Positions 42,233 through 51,442 of a stretch of DNA of 64,000 nucleotides are shown here, one piece after another (the first letter of the stretch is position 1; the number at the start of each line of letters is the position of its first letter). Below the pieces are notes generated by a model. It was not told the DNA's origin and searched no databases. It saw nothing but the letters and a program-made list of their open reading frames with translations. Both the position numbers and the translations under genes were made by a program. The DNA is from Chelativorans petroleitrophicus (GTDB lineage Bacteria; Pseudomonadota; Alphaproteobacteria; Rhizobiales; Rhizobiaceae). The stretch lies in NCBI RefSeq assembly GCF_025398195.1, contig NZ_JAODNV010000013.1, positions 104,182-168,181 of the forward strand, read 5' to 3'.

Positions 42233-43498
42233 CTATCCGGCAGCTTCCTTCGTCTTGCCTTCTTTCATGAGGCGGTCGATGTGCTGGCGTATGTGGGCCG
42301 CCTCGGCGGGGGTGCGGGCAAGGGCGATGGCCTTGTCGAAGGCGACGCGGGCCTCCGCCTTGCGGCCGAGCTCCTTGAGCAGCGCGCCGCGCACGCCGTG
42401 GAAATAGAAATAGCCGGAAAGCCGGTCGGCCAAGGGCTCGACGAGGGCGAGCGCGGCCTCGGGCCCTTCCGCCTTGAAGACGGCAACGGCGCGGTTCAGC
42501 GTGACGACGGGGGAGGGTTGCATGCGCTCAAGCATCTGGTAGAGCAGGGCGATCTCGCGCCAGTCCGTATCCTCGGGCCGCGCGGCACGCGCGTGCAGGG
42601 CGGCGATGGCCGCCTGAATCTGATACGGACCGGGGCGGCGGTGCCGCATGGCCTTGTCGACAAGGGCAAGCCCCTCCGCGATCATGTCGCGGCTCCAGAG
42701 ACTGCGGTCCTGATCTTCGAGCAGGACAATGTTGCCGCTTGCATCGAGGCGGGCCGGCGTGCGGGCGTGCTGCAGGAGCATGAGGGCAAGAAGGCCCATG
42801 ACTTCGGGTTCGGCTGGAAAGAGGCGTAGAAGCAGGCGGGCAAGCCGGATCGCCTCGACACAGAGCGGCGCGCGCACATGCTCCTCTCCGCCGCTTGCCG
42901 AATAGCCTTCGTTGAAGATCAGATAGATCATGGCGGCGACGGCGGCGAGCCGTTCGGCGCGCTCGGCCGCGCCCGGCGCCCCGAAGGGCACGTCCGCGGC
43001 CATGATGCGGCGCTTGGCGCGGGTGATGCGCTGCTCCATCGCCTTCTCGTTGACCAGGAAGGCGGCCGCGATCTCGCGCACGGTAAGCCCGCACACGATG
43101 CGCAGCGCGAGCGCCACCTGCTGCGTGGCCGGCAGGTCCGGATGGCAGCAGATGAACATGAGCCTCAGGATGTCGTCGCGGTAATGCGAGTCGTCGAGCC
43201 GCTCGGCCATGTCGGCTTCCGCGTCGCCGAGGTCGGAAATCGCGGAATCCTCCGGCAGTTCGGTGTTGCGGCTGTCGCGGCGCACCGAGTCGAGCTCGGC
43301 ATTGCGCCCGACGAAGATGAGCCAGGCGGCGGGGTCGCGCGGCGGCCCCTTGACCGGCCAGGTCTTCATGGCGCGCAGGCAGGCTTCCTGAAAGGCTTCT
43401 TCCGCCCGGTCGAGATCGCGGAAATAGCGCAGGAGCGCGCCCATCACCTGCGGGCGGGCGCCTACCAATGCGGTCTCGATCCAGGCCAGGTCCGTCAT
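42233..43498 (-). CDS. ECF42-type RNA polymerase sigma factor with C-terminal extension
   Basis: The 421-residue protein has sigma region 2 ([20 protein letters not shown]) and region 4 ([35 protein letters not shown]). A C-terminal TPR/DUF6596-like helical domain of about 230 residues follows. Long SnoaL-free extensions with a DGPF neighbour define group ECF42. There is no anti-sigma gene, so activity is probably set by the extension. Its start overlaps the DGPF gene stop (ATGA). Downstream DUF899 and VOC genes are likely part of the regulon. Confidence 0.9.
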   Translation of the reverse strand: MTDLAWIETALVGARPQVMGALLRYFRDLDRAEEAFQEACLRAMKTWPVKGPPRDPAAWLIFVGRNAELDSVRRDSRNTELPEDSAISDLGDAEADMAERLDDSHYRDDILRLMFICCHPDLPATQQVALALRIVCGLTVREIAAAFLVNEKAMEQRITRAKRRIMAADVPFGAPGAAERAERLAAVAAMIYLIFNEGYSASGGEEHVRAPLCVEAIRLARLLLRLFPAEPEVMGLLALMLLQHARTPARLDASGNIVLLEDQDRSLWSRDMIAEGLALVDKAMRHRRPGPYQIQAAIAALHARAARPEDTDWREIALLYQMLERMQPSPVVTLNRAVAVFKAEGPEAALALVEPLADRLSGYFYFHGVRGALLKELGRKAEARVAFDKAIALARTPAEAAHIRQHIDRLMKEGKTKEAAG

Positions 43499-43881
43499 GC
43501 CGTTGCTTCCGAAAGCTCTGGGATCACGCCCTTCTCGAAAAGCCGCACGGGGCGGATCTCGAAGGTGCAGCTTTCGCCTTCCTTGAGGCGCTTTGCGAAA
43601 TCGATCACTTCGTCGAGGTTTTCGCAGTCGACGAGATAGAAGCCGAGAAGCTGTTCCTTGGTCTCGGCAAAGGGGCCGTCGAGCACAACCTGCTCGCTGC
43701 CGGCTCCGCGGATGGTGGTGGCGCCGGTCGTCGGCACCAGCCGGACGGCCGGCCCCATCTTGCCGCGCTCGATGAAGTCCTTCTGGACACGCTTACGCTT
43801 GGCGAGGACCGCGTCGTCCTCGGCCTTGCTCCAGGACGCCACCACATCCTCGTCGTGGTAGCAGAGAATGGCGTAGAGCAT
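43495..43881 (-). CDS. YciI/DGPF domain protein
   Basis: The 128-residue protein starts [20 protein letters not shown] and carries [20 protein letters not shown], the DGPF motif of YCII-related proteins that accompany ECF42 sigma factors. The structural fold is a ferredoxin-like dimer; the reaction is unknown. It is the first gene of the operon and is joined to the sigma gene by an ATGA overlap. It is divergent from pyrC, with about 140 bases between. Confidence 0.9.
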   Translation of the reverse strand: MLYAILCYHDEDVVASWSKAEDDAVLAKRKRVQKDFIERGKMGPAVRLVPTTGATTIRGAGSEQVVLDGPFAETKEQLLGFYLVDCENLDEVIDFAKRLKEGESCTFEIRPVRLFEKGVIPELSEATA

Positions 43882-44019
43882 CTGGTTCACCCTTTTCGAA
43901 TGGAAGACGCTCAACAATGCCCCAATCCGACAGTGGCGGCGAGGATTTTGTCGGAAGGGTTGGGAAGCGTGCGGTTTCTCCTTGCGCGCGGGGGAAATCC
44001 GGCTATCTGTCAGCCCGAC

Positions 44020-45060
44020 ATGAAGACGCTCACCATCAGAAAGCCGGACGACTGGCATCTCCACCTGCGCGACGGCGCGGTGCTTGAGGCCGTTCTGCCC
44101 CACACGGCGGCGCATTTCGGCCGCGCCATCATCATGCCGAACCTCGTGCCCCCGGTGGTGACGAGCGCCGACGCGGCGGCCTATAGGGAGCGCATCCTGG
44201 CGGCCCTGCCGGAGGGGAGCGGGTTCAAGCCGCTGATGACCCTTTACCTTACGGAGACGACGCAAGCCGCTGATGTGGAATCGGGATTCCGCGACGGCGT
44301 GGTGAAGGCGGTGAAACTCTACCCGGCGGGCGCGACCACCAATTCCCAGAGCGGCGTGCGCAACATCGAGGCCGTCTATCCGGTGCTCGAGCGCATGGCG
44401 TCGATCGGCATGCCGCTCTGCGTGCACGGCGAGGTGACAGACCCTGAGATCGACATCTTCGACCGCGAGGCGGTGTTCATCGAACGGGTGCTCGAGCCGC
44501 TGCGGCGGCGGCTGCCGGAGCTCCGCATCGTCATGGAGCACGTGACGACCAAGGAGGGCACCGATTTCGTGCGGGAGGCGGGGCCGAATGTCGGCGCCAC
44601 CATCACGCCGCACCATCTCATCATCAACCGCAATGCGATCCTGGCGGGCGGCATCCGCCCGCATTACTACTGCCTGCCGGTCGCCAAGCGCGAGAGCCAC
44701 CGGCTGGCGCTGCTCCGGGCAGCGACGTCGGGCGAGGGGCGTTTCTTCCTTGGCACCGACTCCGCGCCGCATCTCGATCCGCTCAAGGAATGCGCCTGCG
44801 GCTGCGCCGGCATCTTCAATGCGCCGAACACGCTGGCCTGCCTGGCACATGTCTTCGAGGAAGAGGGTGCGCTCGACCGGCTGGAAGCCTTCGTATCGCT
44901 CAACGGGCCGGCCTTCTACCGCCTGCCGCCCAATGAGGAGCGCATCACGCTGAAGCGGCATGACAAGCCGGTGGAGATGGAGCGGAAAATCGCCGTGGGG
45001 GCGGAAACGGTCACCGTGTTCGACCCGATGTTCCCGATCCACTGGAAAGTGGAGGATTAG
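44020..45060 (+). CDS. pyrC: Dihydroorotase
   Basis: The 346-residue zinc enzyme closes N-carbamoyl-aspartate to dihydroorotate, the third step of pyrimidine synthesis. Zinc ligands lie in [10 protein letters not shown], the carboxylated lysine in [15 protein letters not shown], and further ligands in LCVHGEV and VMEHVTT. The catalytic aspartate is in [10 protein letters not shown]. This is the E. coli PyrC (class II) type. The ATG at 44020 gives the canonical [18 protein letters not shown] start. pyrE follows in the same direction after 160 bases. Confidence 0.96.
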   Translation: MKTLTIRKPDDWHLHLRDGAVLEAVLPHTAAHFGRAIIMPNLVPPVVTSADAAAYRERILAALPEGSGFKPLMTLYLTETTQAADVESGFRDGVVKAVKLYPAGATTNSQSGVRNIEAVYPVLERMASIGMPLCVHGEVTDPEIDIFDREAVFIERVLEPLRRRLPELRIVMEHVTTKEGTDFVREAGPNVGATITPHHLIINRNAILAGGIRPHYYCLPVAKRESHRLALLRAATSGEGRFFLGTDSAPHLDPLKECACGCAGIFNAPNTLACLAHVFEEEGALDRLEAFVSLNGPAFYRLPPNEERITLKRHDKPVEMERKIAVGAETVTVFDPMFPIHWKVED

Positions 45061-45102
45061 GCTTTTGGGGCGGGCTTTGGCTTGCTAGAAACCCGCAGGA
45101 AC

Positions 45103-45200
45103 AAATGAGATTGCCCCTTACCAGCGATTTCCAGCACTTGGCTTCCGCTTCGCGTCAGCCAAGATCTTGAAATCGCCTGCTCTTCCGCAAGGGAGATAAT
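45103..45200 (+). repeat. MITE-related fragment between pyrC and pyrE
   Basis: The stretch contains CAGCACTTGGCTTCCGCTTC, CAGCCAAGATCTTGAAATCG and TCTTCCGCAAGGGAGATA. It follows the same order of blocks as the left part of the element at 14164 (AACACTTAGCCTCCGCTTCG, AGCTAAGATGTTGATTTTG, CCCCCGCAAAGGGGGGAGAT). It is more diverged and has no inverted ends. Confidence 0.5.
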
Positions 45201-45221
45201 GCCGAAGGACCGAGCCCGCCC

Positions 45222-45920
45222 ATGTTCGCCAACACCTTTCCCGACAAGAGCCTGATCGCCGAGACGGTCGCCAGGATGCTGCTGGAGATCGAGGCGGTGC
45301 ATATCCGCGCCGACGAGCCCTTTACCTTCACCTCGGGTCTTGCGAGCCCGGTCTACATCGACTGCCGCAAGCTGATTTCATATCCGCGCATCCGCTCGGC
45401 GGTGATCGATTTCGCGGCTTCCGTGGTGCTGCGGGAGGCGGGCTTCGAGCAGTTCGACGTGGTGGCGGGCGGCGAAACGGCAGGCATTCCCTTCGCCGCG
45501 TGGCTCGCCGACCGGCTCGGCCTGCCCATGGTCTATGTGCGCAAGAAGCCGAAGGGGTTCGGCCGCAACGCGCAGATCGAGGGCCATCTCGCAGAAGGCG
45601 CGCGGGTGCTTCTGGTGGAAGACCTGACGACGGACGGCGGCAGCAAGATCAAGTTCGCCGAGGCGATCCGCAATGCCGGGGCGGAGGTGACGGACACGTT
45701 CGCTGTGTTCTACTACGATATCTTCCGGGATACGCCCGACCGGCTGAAGGCGGCGGGCATGCGGCTTCATTATCTTACCACCTGGTGGGTCATTCTGGAG
45801 ACCTGCCGCAAGGAGAACCGCTTCGGCAAGGAGGCGCTCGACCAGGCGGAAAGCTTCCTCAAGGCGCCGCTTCAGTGGTCCGCCGCCCATGGCGGGATCG
45901 CCGAGCTGCCGCGCGGATAG
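45222..45920 (+). CDS. pyrE: Orotate phosphoribosyltransferase
   Basis: The 232-residue enzyme joins orotate to PRPP to make orotidine monophosphate. The PRPP-binding loop [20 protein letters not shown] and the [20 protein letters not shown] segment are clear, as is the catalytic lysine loop [18 protein letters not shown]. Length is normal for the alphaproteobacterial type. It follows pyrC with a repeat fragment between, so an own promoter is possible. Confidence 0.97.
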   Translation: MFANTFPDKSLIAETVARMLLEIEAVHIRADEPFTFTSGLASPVYIDCRKLISYPRIRSAVIDFAASVVLREAGFEQFDVVAGGETAGIPFAAWLADRLGLPMVYVRKKPKGFGRNAQIEGHLAEGARVLLVEDLTTDGGSKIKFAEAIRNAGAEVTDTFAVFYYDIFRDTPDRLKAAGMRLHYLTTWWVILETCRKENRFGKEALDQAESFLKAPLQWSAAHGGIAELPRG

Positions 45921-46036
45921 ACGGCGCAGGGCAGTCCGGTTCATACCGCCGCCGGCTTTACGCGCCGCGCGCATGCATGGAACCTTTTTGCCGCATCGGG
46001 GTTAACCCACGTTTTGGTGGACAAGGAGGGCCTCCA

Positions 46037-46261
46037 ATGCGTGCAATGAACATCATCACCCTCATTCTCCTCGTGATCGGCGGCCTGAACTGGCTGCTGG
46101 TGGGGCTGTTCCAGTTCGATCTCGTCGCGGCGATCTTCGGCGGCGAGACGTCGGTGGTCTCCCGCATCATCTACATCCTGGTCGGACTCTCCGCCCTCTG
46201 GCAGCTGATGCCGCTGTTCAAGTCGTTCAGCGAGGACGAGGCGCTGGCCCAGCGCCACTGA
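46037..46261 (+). CDS. DUF378 small membrane protein
   Basis: The 74-residue protein (MRAMNIITLILLVIGGLNWL, LVGLFQFDLVAAIFGG, IIYILVGLSALWQLMPLF) has two membrane helices and the GGLNWLLVG motif of DUF378. Its function is unknown. The ATG at 46037 has AAGGAGGG upstream. A double hairpin terminator follows directly. Confidence 0.92.
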   Translation: MRAMNIITLILLVIGGLNWLLVGLFQFDLVAAIFGGETSVVSRIIYILVGLSALWQLMPLFKSFSEDEALAQRH

Positions 46262-46283
46262 CCCAGTGAACACCGACCTGACG

Positions 46284-46334
46284 CCGGCGGACGGTCCCGT
46301 CCGCCGGAAAGCGCCGCGTGGGCGCTTTTTCTTT
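46284..46334 (+). terminator. Tandem hairpins with T-tract
   Basis: A 9-bp stem CCGGCGGAC / GTCCGCCGG (46284-46307) is followed by AAGCGCC / GGCGCTT (46309-46327) and TTTCTTT. The second hairpin is a standard intrinsic terminator for the DUF378 gene. Confidence 0.85.
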
Positions 46335-46438
46335 ACCTTAAAACAAGCCGCGCCGGCGCTCGGCGTTGTTTCGCTCTTTAAGAGCAGGTAGACCTATGCC
46401 CCTATGTCAGGGGCACTGCGGCCGCCGCTGCGCGGAGA

Positions 46439-47242
46439 ATGGGGGCGGCGGGAAGCCTGCCGGGGGCACAGGTGAGATCACTGTCGAAAGCCGAAATGAT
46501 GCGGCTGAGGATCGCCAAGCGCGTTCCCATCCGCAGGCGCCCTCTGCGCATGGATAGGGGATGCATCAGCATCTGCTTCGACGACATACCACGTACGGCC
46601 TGGACGGTGGGCGGCGATATCCTTCGCGCGCACGGCGCCCGCGCGACCTACTATCTCAACGGAGGCCTTTGCGGCGGCTGTTTTGAAGAGCGCGAGCAGT
46701 ACCGCCGCGAGGACGTCGAAGCCATCGCCGCGGCCGGGCATGAGATCGGCTCGCATCTCTATGATCATGTGAGCGTTCTGCAGATTTCCTCACGGGAACT
46801 GCGGAGGCAGATCGCGCGCAACGACCGTTTTCTTGCCGATATTCTCGGGGCCGACTTCCGCGCCGAGAGCTTTGCCTATCCCTATGGTGACATGTCGGTC
46901 AGCGCGAAATGGATCTGCTCGCGCCGTTTTCGCGCTTGCCGCAGCGTGCTCTGGGGGCTGAATGGAGGGATGGTCGATCTCACGCAGATCAGGATCGTGC
47001 CACTCGACCAGGGCTTCGCGCAGGAAGTGGACTGGGAAGCGACGATCGCCAAGGCCGCGCGGGAAAAGGCTTGGATCGTCGCCCTCGCGCATGGGGTGGA
47101 AGAGCGGTTCCATCCCTTCAGCTGCCATCCGAAGACGCTCGACCGTGTGCTGCGGCTGGCGCGTGAGGCCGGCCTTGCCGTCCTGCCCGTGACCGAGGCG
47201 CTGGGCTGCGGAATCGCGGACGCGGAAAGGGTGGCGGCATGA
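46439..47242 (+). CDS. Polysaccharide deacetylase (NodB homology) family protein
   Basis: The 267-residue frame has the NodB fold: CISICFDDIPRTAW with the catalytic and metal aspartates, then AAGHEIGSHLYDHVSVLQIS with the H-x3-H-type metal site, and SFAYPYGDMSVSAKW. Such enzymes remove N- or O-acetyl groups from glycans. No signal peptide is seen. Start is uncertain: 46439 and 46496 are both possible. It overlaps the next gene by ATGA, so the two products probably act together on a surface polysaccharide. Confidence 0.88.
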   Translation: MGAAGSLPGAQVRSLSKAEMMRLRIAKRVPIRRRPLRMDRGCISICFDDIPRTAWTVGGDILRAHGARATYYLNGGLCGGCFEEREQYRREDVEAIAAAGHEIGSHLYDHVSVLQISSRELRRQIARNDRFLADILGADFRAESFAYPYGDMSVSAKWICSRRFRACRSVLWGLNGGMVDLTQIRIVPLDQGFAQEVDWEATIAKAAREKAWIVALAHGVEERFHPFSCHPKTLDRVLRLAREAGLAVLPVTEALGCGIADAERVAA

Positions 47243-48384
47243 ATGCGCTGGCTGGTTCTGAGACTGCCGCGATCAAAGGCAGGGAGGGCCTAAAGGCGGC
47301 GGGCAAGTCCTGGGTGGCGTCGGTCTACAGGGACCACCGCCCCCTGGAGGCGGTCTGGCGCCGACTTGAGGCGGAGGGCTACTGCACGCCGTTTCAGACC
47401 TATGACTGGGCTTCGTGCTGGTACGAAACGGCCGTTGCACATGGCCTTGCAGAACCGGTGATCGCCGTCTTCTCAAGGGAGGGAGGCGACCCGGCGTGGA
47501 TCCTTCCGCTGTGCCTTTACCGAAAGAAAGGCTTGCGCGTCATTTCCTTCGCCGATCTCGGCGTGACGGACTATGCCGCGCCGGTGATCGCGCGGGATGC
47601 GCCGCGAGGCCGGCGGGAAATCGAAGGCATGATCCGCGCGCTGCTCGGCGCGCTGCCCTCTTGCGACCTGGTGCATTTTCAGAAGCTGCCGGCCGAGATC
47701 GAAGGCGTGTCGAACCCTCTTCTGGTGCGTCGGCACTGGCGGTTTCCGGCGAATTGCTACGGCATCCGGCTGTCCGGCCCCTGGCAGGAACAGGCGGAAA
47801 AGATCATGCAGCGCCGGCTGCGCTCCACCATCCGGAAGCAGAAGCGGAGGATCGCCGGGAAGGGGACCGTTTCGATTAGCGAGGTAGACCGGCCGGAGGC
47901 GCTGCGGCCCGCGCTCGACACGCTGATGTCGATGCGTCGGACGCGCTTCGAGGCCATAGGGCGCGCCGACATGCCGGCCGCGTGGCACGAATTTTACTAC
48001 AGGCTCGCGACCTGTCCGAAGCGCACGCTCGGCGTCAGCGTGACGACGCTAGAGGTTGCCGGCGAGCCGGTCGCCACCTGCTTCGGGCTGAAGCGGCGCG
48101 GAGCGTATCTGGCCATCCTGCCCAGCTTCGCCATGGGCGAATGGGAGACCTTTAGGCCCGGGATGCTGCTTTTCGATGCCATGCTCGAACGCCATGCCGA
48201 AGAGACCGCGGGCGAGGGCTATTTCGACTTCACCATCGGGGACGAGCCCTACAAGAAGCGCTTCGGCGGTGATTGCCTGCCGCTTTACGAATGGATGGTG
48301 CCGAGGAGCGCGATCGGTGCAGCCGCCTTCCTTGCCTGGCGCGCGAAGGGCGTGCTGCGGCGGACTCCCGCGGAACCGGCCTGA
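47239..48384 (+). CDS. GNAT-type acyltransferase, CelD/BcsL-FemAB-like
   Basis: The 381-residue protein has CTPFQTYDWASCWYE near the N-terminus and a C-terminal GNAT half (MQRRLRSTIRKQKRRIAGKG, EPVATCFGLKRRGAYLAIL, GEGYFDFTIGDEPYKKRFGG). This is the pattern of the CelD/BcsL family linked to cellulose and exopolysaccharide modification. Its start overlaps the deacetylase stop by four bases. A role in acylating a surface glycan is inferred from this partnership. Confidence 0.88.
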   Translation: MNALAGSETAAIKGREGLKAAGKSWVASVYRDHRPLEAVWRRLEAEGYCTPFQTYDWASCWYETAVAHGLAEPVIAVFSREGGDPAWILPLCLYRKKGLRVISFADLGVTDYAAPVIARDAPRGRREIEGMIRALLGALPSCDLVHFQKLPAEIEGVSNPLLVRRHWRFPANCYGIRLSGPWQEQAEKIMQRRLRSTIRKQKRRIAGKGTVSISEVDRPEALRPALDTLMSMRRTRFEAIGRADMPAAWHEFYYRLATCPKRTLGVSVTTLEVAGEPVATCFGLKRRGAYLAILPSFAMGEWETFRPGMLLFDAMLERHAEETAGEGYFDFTIGDEPYKKRFGGDCLPLYEWMVPRSAIGAAAFLAWRAKGVLRRTPAEPA

Positions 48385-48444
48385 CTTCGGAACGCTCCGC
48401 CAGCATCGGACACGGGCCGACATGCGCTGAGTGGCGCTGGCGCG

Positions 48445-48693
48445 TTAGCTCGAGAGGATGCCGGCCTCCTCCGCCGCCTCGAGGAAAGCGCGCCGGGCGT
48501 CTTCGGCATCGCGCTTGCCTTCTAGAACGTCGAGACATGCCGTCTGCGCATGCACGTGTTTCCAGCTTCCGCTGTGCGCTTCAGGCCAGTGGAGAATGAG
48601 AAATTCCGCCGCCTGGCGAACGGAGACAATGTCAAAGATAATATCTCCTTCGCCTTGGACGGAAACCTTTTCACTCCAGCGTTTTTCTTTCAT
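48445..48693 (-). CDS. DUF982 family protein 1
   Basis: The 82-residue protein (MKEKRWSEKVSVQGEGDIIF, VRQAAEFLILHWPEAHSGSW, DAEDARRAFLEAAEEAGILSS) has the DUF982 pattern. These short cytoplasmic proteins are common in rhizobia, often in several copies, and have no known function. It has the same length as a second DUF982 gene 390 bases away and shares the DAEDARxAFxEAAxEAxIL tail with it. Confidence 0.88.
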   Translation of the reverse strand: MKEKRWSEKVSVQGEGDIIFDIVSVRQAAEFLILHWPEAHSGSWKHVHAQTACLDVLEGKRDAEDARRAFLEAAEEAGILSS

Positions 48694-48776
48694 GCAGGAT
48701 CAACGCGGGAGAGATGCGCAGGGTTGGCTCACGAATGGAGTCCCGATTGTCATAAAGCTGGTGAGCCGCCTGATCG

Positions 48777-49082
48777 TCATCCCGTTTCTTCTTCCTCCCC
48801 GATGTTCGGGAAGTGATCTCTTATTTGTGCCATCAGGCCATCCACCAGCCTCTTCAATGTTTGGCCTCCAGGATCAAGGCTGTCGGCGAAATCTCCGATC
48901 CGGCAAAGGTTTTGGTACAGGTCCGCCACGAGATGGCCCGTACGACCATCCTATTCAGAATGTTGCGGATCGTATCCGGCTTCTGTCCGAGAAGTACCCC
49001 GATTCTTCCAGGAAACTTGCCGGCAATGATTTGATTGAGAATTGCAAGCGACTCTCCCGAGGGAGGGTGACCTCGATGAATG
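48777..49082 (-). pseudogene. Broken small gene between the DUF982 copies
   Basis: The upstream frame reads ESLAILNQIIAGKFPGRIGV, LLGQKPDTIRNILNRM and then looks random. One base later the frame GHLVADLYQNLCRIGDFADS, LDPGGQTLKRLVDGLMAQIR, DHFPNIGEEEETG and a stop looks protein-like. A single frameshift near 48940-48950 would join them into one gene of about 100 residues. Alternatively, the second part is a 50-residue gene with a GTG start at 48929. The family is not recognised; an XRE-like or DUF-type small protein is possible. Confidence 0.35.
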
Positions 49083-49083
49083 G

Positions 49084-49332
49084 TCAGTCTACCAGAATGC
49101 TGGCCTCGGCGGCCGCCTCGACAAAGGCTGCGCGGGCGTCTTCCGGGTCTGCCTCTCCGCTCAGCACGTCGAAGCACATGTCGCAGGCGCGCGCATGTTC
49201 GGGGCCGCGAACGAAGGGCCATCGGTGAACCAGTATCCCCGTTGCCCTCAGCGTGTTCTCAACCGATTCCGCTCCGCCGAGCGTGCCGCCAAGCCAGATC
49301 CTGACGGGCTTCTTCCAAGGTCCGATCTGCAT
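49084..49332 (-). CDS. DUF982 family protein 2
   Basis: The 82-residue protein (MQIGPWKKPVRIWLGGTLGG, ENTLRATGILVHRWPFVRGP, CFDVLSGEADPEDARAAFVE) is a DUF982 member and paralogue of the copy at 48445. Both have the CxDVLxGxxDxEDAR core. It is the first of the three minus-strand frames in this block. The function is unknown. Confidence 0.88.
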   Translation of the reverse strand: MQIGPWKKPVRIWLGGTLGGAESVENTLRATGILVHRWPFVRGPEHARACDMCFDVLSGEADPEDARAAFVEAAAEASILVD

Positions 49333-49505
49333 GCGGGGTAAATGTCGCCCGTCCGTTAGGGTTTCACGGTGTTGGAAATATTCCTGAAAGCGGCGTCTTG
49401 GGGTCTGGATCTAGCGGTTCGCTGCGGGTGCGGTCGTTGCCGCCGCACCCGAGCTGAGAAGGCCGGGGCCCCTTGTTCGAAGGCTCCGCCCCGGAGGGTC
49501 CCGAC

Positions 49506-50036
49506 TTAGCCATAAGGCGATATGCAGGGGCGCCGCGGGCCGTTATAGGGCTGGAACGTGTTGTCCGAAGCCCGGTAGGAGCGGTAGCGCGCATAGCACC
49601 ATTCCACATGCGCGTTGCGGGGCGCGGCGGCGGGCGGCTGGGCGATCGCGCCGCCGATGATGGCGCCGAGCGCAAAGGCCGCCGACGGGAACCACCAGCC
49701 ATTGTATTCGCGATAGCCGGGGCGCGGTGCGCGGAACCCGCGGTGCCCGCGCCAGTAGACGACGTCGCCGCGGCGCTCGAAGCGATCCCGCCGGGCATCA
49801 AAGCGGTCTCTTCGGGCTTCATTGCGGTTGTTCCGGTCAAAGTAGCGGTCCCGGTCCTCGAACCCGGGCCGCACCCGCTGCCATCTCGGCCGATAGTCCT
49901 GCACGAGTGTCACGGTGGAGGAGGCTTCGGGCACTTTCGGGGGCACCACAGGGCCGGCTGCCGCTGGGGCTACGCTGCCAGCCGCCAACGCTAGCGCCAG
50001 CGGGAAGCACAGAAGGGGGGAGGATTTCTTTCTCAT
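49506..50036 (-). CDS. BA14K family secreted protein
   Basis: The 176-residue protein has a signal peptide ending APAAAG near residue 27. An Arg/Asp-rich linker follows ([20 protein letters not shown]), then a hydrophobic helix ([14 protein letters not shown]). The BA14K domain comes last: [29 protein letters not shown]. Brucella BA14K is an immunoreactive lectin-like envelope protein needed for cell shape. The gene is probably monocistronic. Confidence 0.92.
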   Translation of the reverse strand: MRKKSSPLLCFPLALALAAGSVAPAAAGPVVPPKVPEASSTVTLVQDYRPRWQRVRPGFEDRDRYFDRNNRNEARRDRFDARRDRFERRGDVVYWRGHRGFRAPRPGYREYNGWWFPSAAFALGAIIGGAIAQPPAAAPRNAHVEWCYARYRSYRASDNTFQPYNGPRRPCISPYG

Positions 50037-50176
50037 AATGGGTCTCCAAGCCGTCAGGCGTTTCGGCAGACTAACCCATAAGTGGAGGGGCTTGTTCCGA
50101 AGTCGACTTCAGGCGCAGGCGCTACGCCTTTTGGAGAGGTGCAGGAGGCTTTGCCCGCCATCACGACACGCTGGCT

Positions 50177-50353
50177 TCATTTCCGCGGCTCTTCCGGCAG
50201 GCAGGGCGCTTCGCCCTTGAATTCTCGCGCCAGGCATTCCGCCTCGTCGAAGGTTTCGCCGGTGATGCGGACGGCGCCCGCCATGCCGAAGACCTGACAG
50301 CCGGTCAGAAGCGTGGCGGTTGCGATGATCAGAAGCGTTCTAGGCCAGTTCAT
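50177..50353 (-). CDS. Small lipoprotein
   Basis: The 58-residue product starts MNWPRTLLIIATATLLTGC, a lipoprotein signal with lipobox LTGC. It continues with about 38 residues (GMAGAVRITGETFDEAECLA, REFKGEAPCLPEEPRK). The IS6 element lies just upstream, with an IS fragment starting 75 bases before the start codon, so its promoter region may have been altered. No family is recognised. Confidence 0.65.
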   Translation of the reverse strand: MNWPRTLLIIATATLLTGCQVFGMAGAVRITGETFDEAECLAREFKGEAPCLPEEPRK

Positions 50354-50427
50354 CGGTAAATATGCGCCTCTACCTGTCTCTCTCCAGCGAAAATCTGAAC
50401 CGGGGGAATCGGGCCAGCAATAATGGC

Positions 50428-50506
50428 GGTTGTGTCGCAAATTTGGAGAAGAGACGCGAAAGGGCCAACCGCACGGTAGAGTGTTCAGGCGGCAAGCAAC
50501 TCAAAC
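50428..50506 (-). repeat. 79-bp inverted fragment of the IS right end
   Basis: Positions 50428-50506 are an exact reverse complement of 51252-51330, the right end of the adjacent IS, including the last codons of the transposase. The fragment stops exactly at the left end of the complete IS (50507). Confidence 0.9.
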
Positions 50507-51330
50507 GGCTCTGTCGCAATAATTTGTTTCAGAGTTTCAGCTAATGCCGCCTCGGTTCAGCGACGGAGGGTGGCGTGTTTAAGGGCAGGCATTTCGATAA
50601 ATCCGTGATCCTGCTCTGCGTGCGGTGGTATCTGGCTTACAATCTCAGCCTCCGGAATCTGGAGGAGATGATGGCGGAGCGGGGGATCTCTGTCGATCAC
50701 GCTACGATCCACAGGTGGGTCATCCGGTACTCGCCCGAATTGCTGGAGCGGTTCAATCGGCGCAAACGAGCAGTTTCCGGAAAATGGCATGTTGATGAAA
50801 CCTATATCAAGGTCCGTGGGCAGTGGCGGTATCTCTACCGTGCGATCGACAGCAACGGCGACACGGTCGAGTTCTGGTTCAGTGAGCGGCGCAATCTCAC
50901 GGCTGCCAAGCGGTTCCTGCGTAAGGCGCTCAAACGGCATGGCCGTCCTGAACGGATCGTCATCGATGGTAGTCAGACTAACAAGGAGGCGATCCTGTCC
51001 TGCGATACTGCCGATCGGCTCCAGGATAGAACACGGCGTGATCTGAAACCCATTCGCATCCGTCAAAGCGCCTACCTCAACAATCGGATTGAGCAGGATC
51101 ACCGTGCTATCAAGAGGCGCATTCGTCCGATGCTCGGGTTCAAGTCAATGAAGAGTGCTCACGTGATTTTGGGCGGGATTGAGATGGTTCACATGATGCG
51201 CAAACAGCAAGGGAAGTATGCCCGCAATCCGCAGCCATCGCTTGCCGAGCAGTTTGAGTTGCTTGCCGCCTGAACACTCTACCGTGCGGTTGGCCCTTTC
51301 GCGTCTCTTCTCCAAATTTGCGACACAACC
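50507..51330 (+). mobile_element. IS6-family insertion sequence
   Basis: The 824-base element is bounded by imperfect inverted ends: GGCTCTGTCGCAATAATTTG on the left, and the right end reads GGTTGTGTCGCAAATTTGG on the opposite strand. It holds a single transposase gene. Size, ends and transposase fit IS6 (IS26/IS6100 relatives), which move by replicative transposition. No 8-base target duplication is visible on either boundary, consistent with later rearrangement. Confidence 0.88.
50575..51273 (+). CDS. IS6-family DDE transposase
   Basis: The 232-residue transposase starts MFKGRHFDKSVILLCVRWYL. An N-terminal helix-turn-helix (RGISVDHATIHRWVIRYSPE) is followed by an intact DDE triad: first D in WHVDETYIKVRGQW, second D in ERIVIDGSQTNKEA, and E in YLNNRIEQDHRAIKRRIRPM. 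Length and motifs are those of active IS6 transposases. Its 3' end lies within the repeated 79-bp arm. Confidence 0.95.
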   Translation: MFKGRHFDKSVILLCVRWYLAYNLSLRNLEEMMAERGISVDHATIHRWVIRYSPELLERFNRRKRAVSGKWHVDETYIKVRGQWRYLYRAIDSNGDTVEFWFSERRNLTAAKRFLRKALKRHGRPERIVIDGSQTNKEAILSCDTADRLQDRTRRDLKPIRIRQSAYLNNRIEQDHRAIKRRIRPMLGFKSMKSAHVILGGIEMVHMMRKQQGKYARNPQPSLAEQFELLAA

Positions 51331-51442
51331 CATTTTTGTCGCCTTTTTAACAACTTATGCTGTTTCTTTAATGCCAAATGCGTCAGCGCAGATTGTGGCT
51401 TTGCGGCAGTGCTGCTTTGGCACGTCAAATTTTAAACATTTA

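Noticed and set aside
43882..45042. Long minus-strand frame upstream of the DGPF gene, opposite pyrC
   Set aside because: Only the last 128 codons match a family (DGPF); the rest is antisense to pyrC. The true start is the ATG at 43881.
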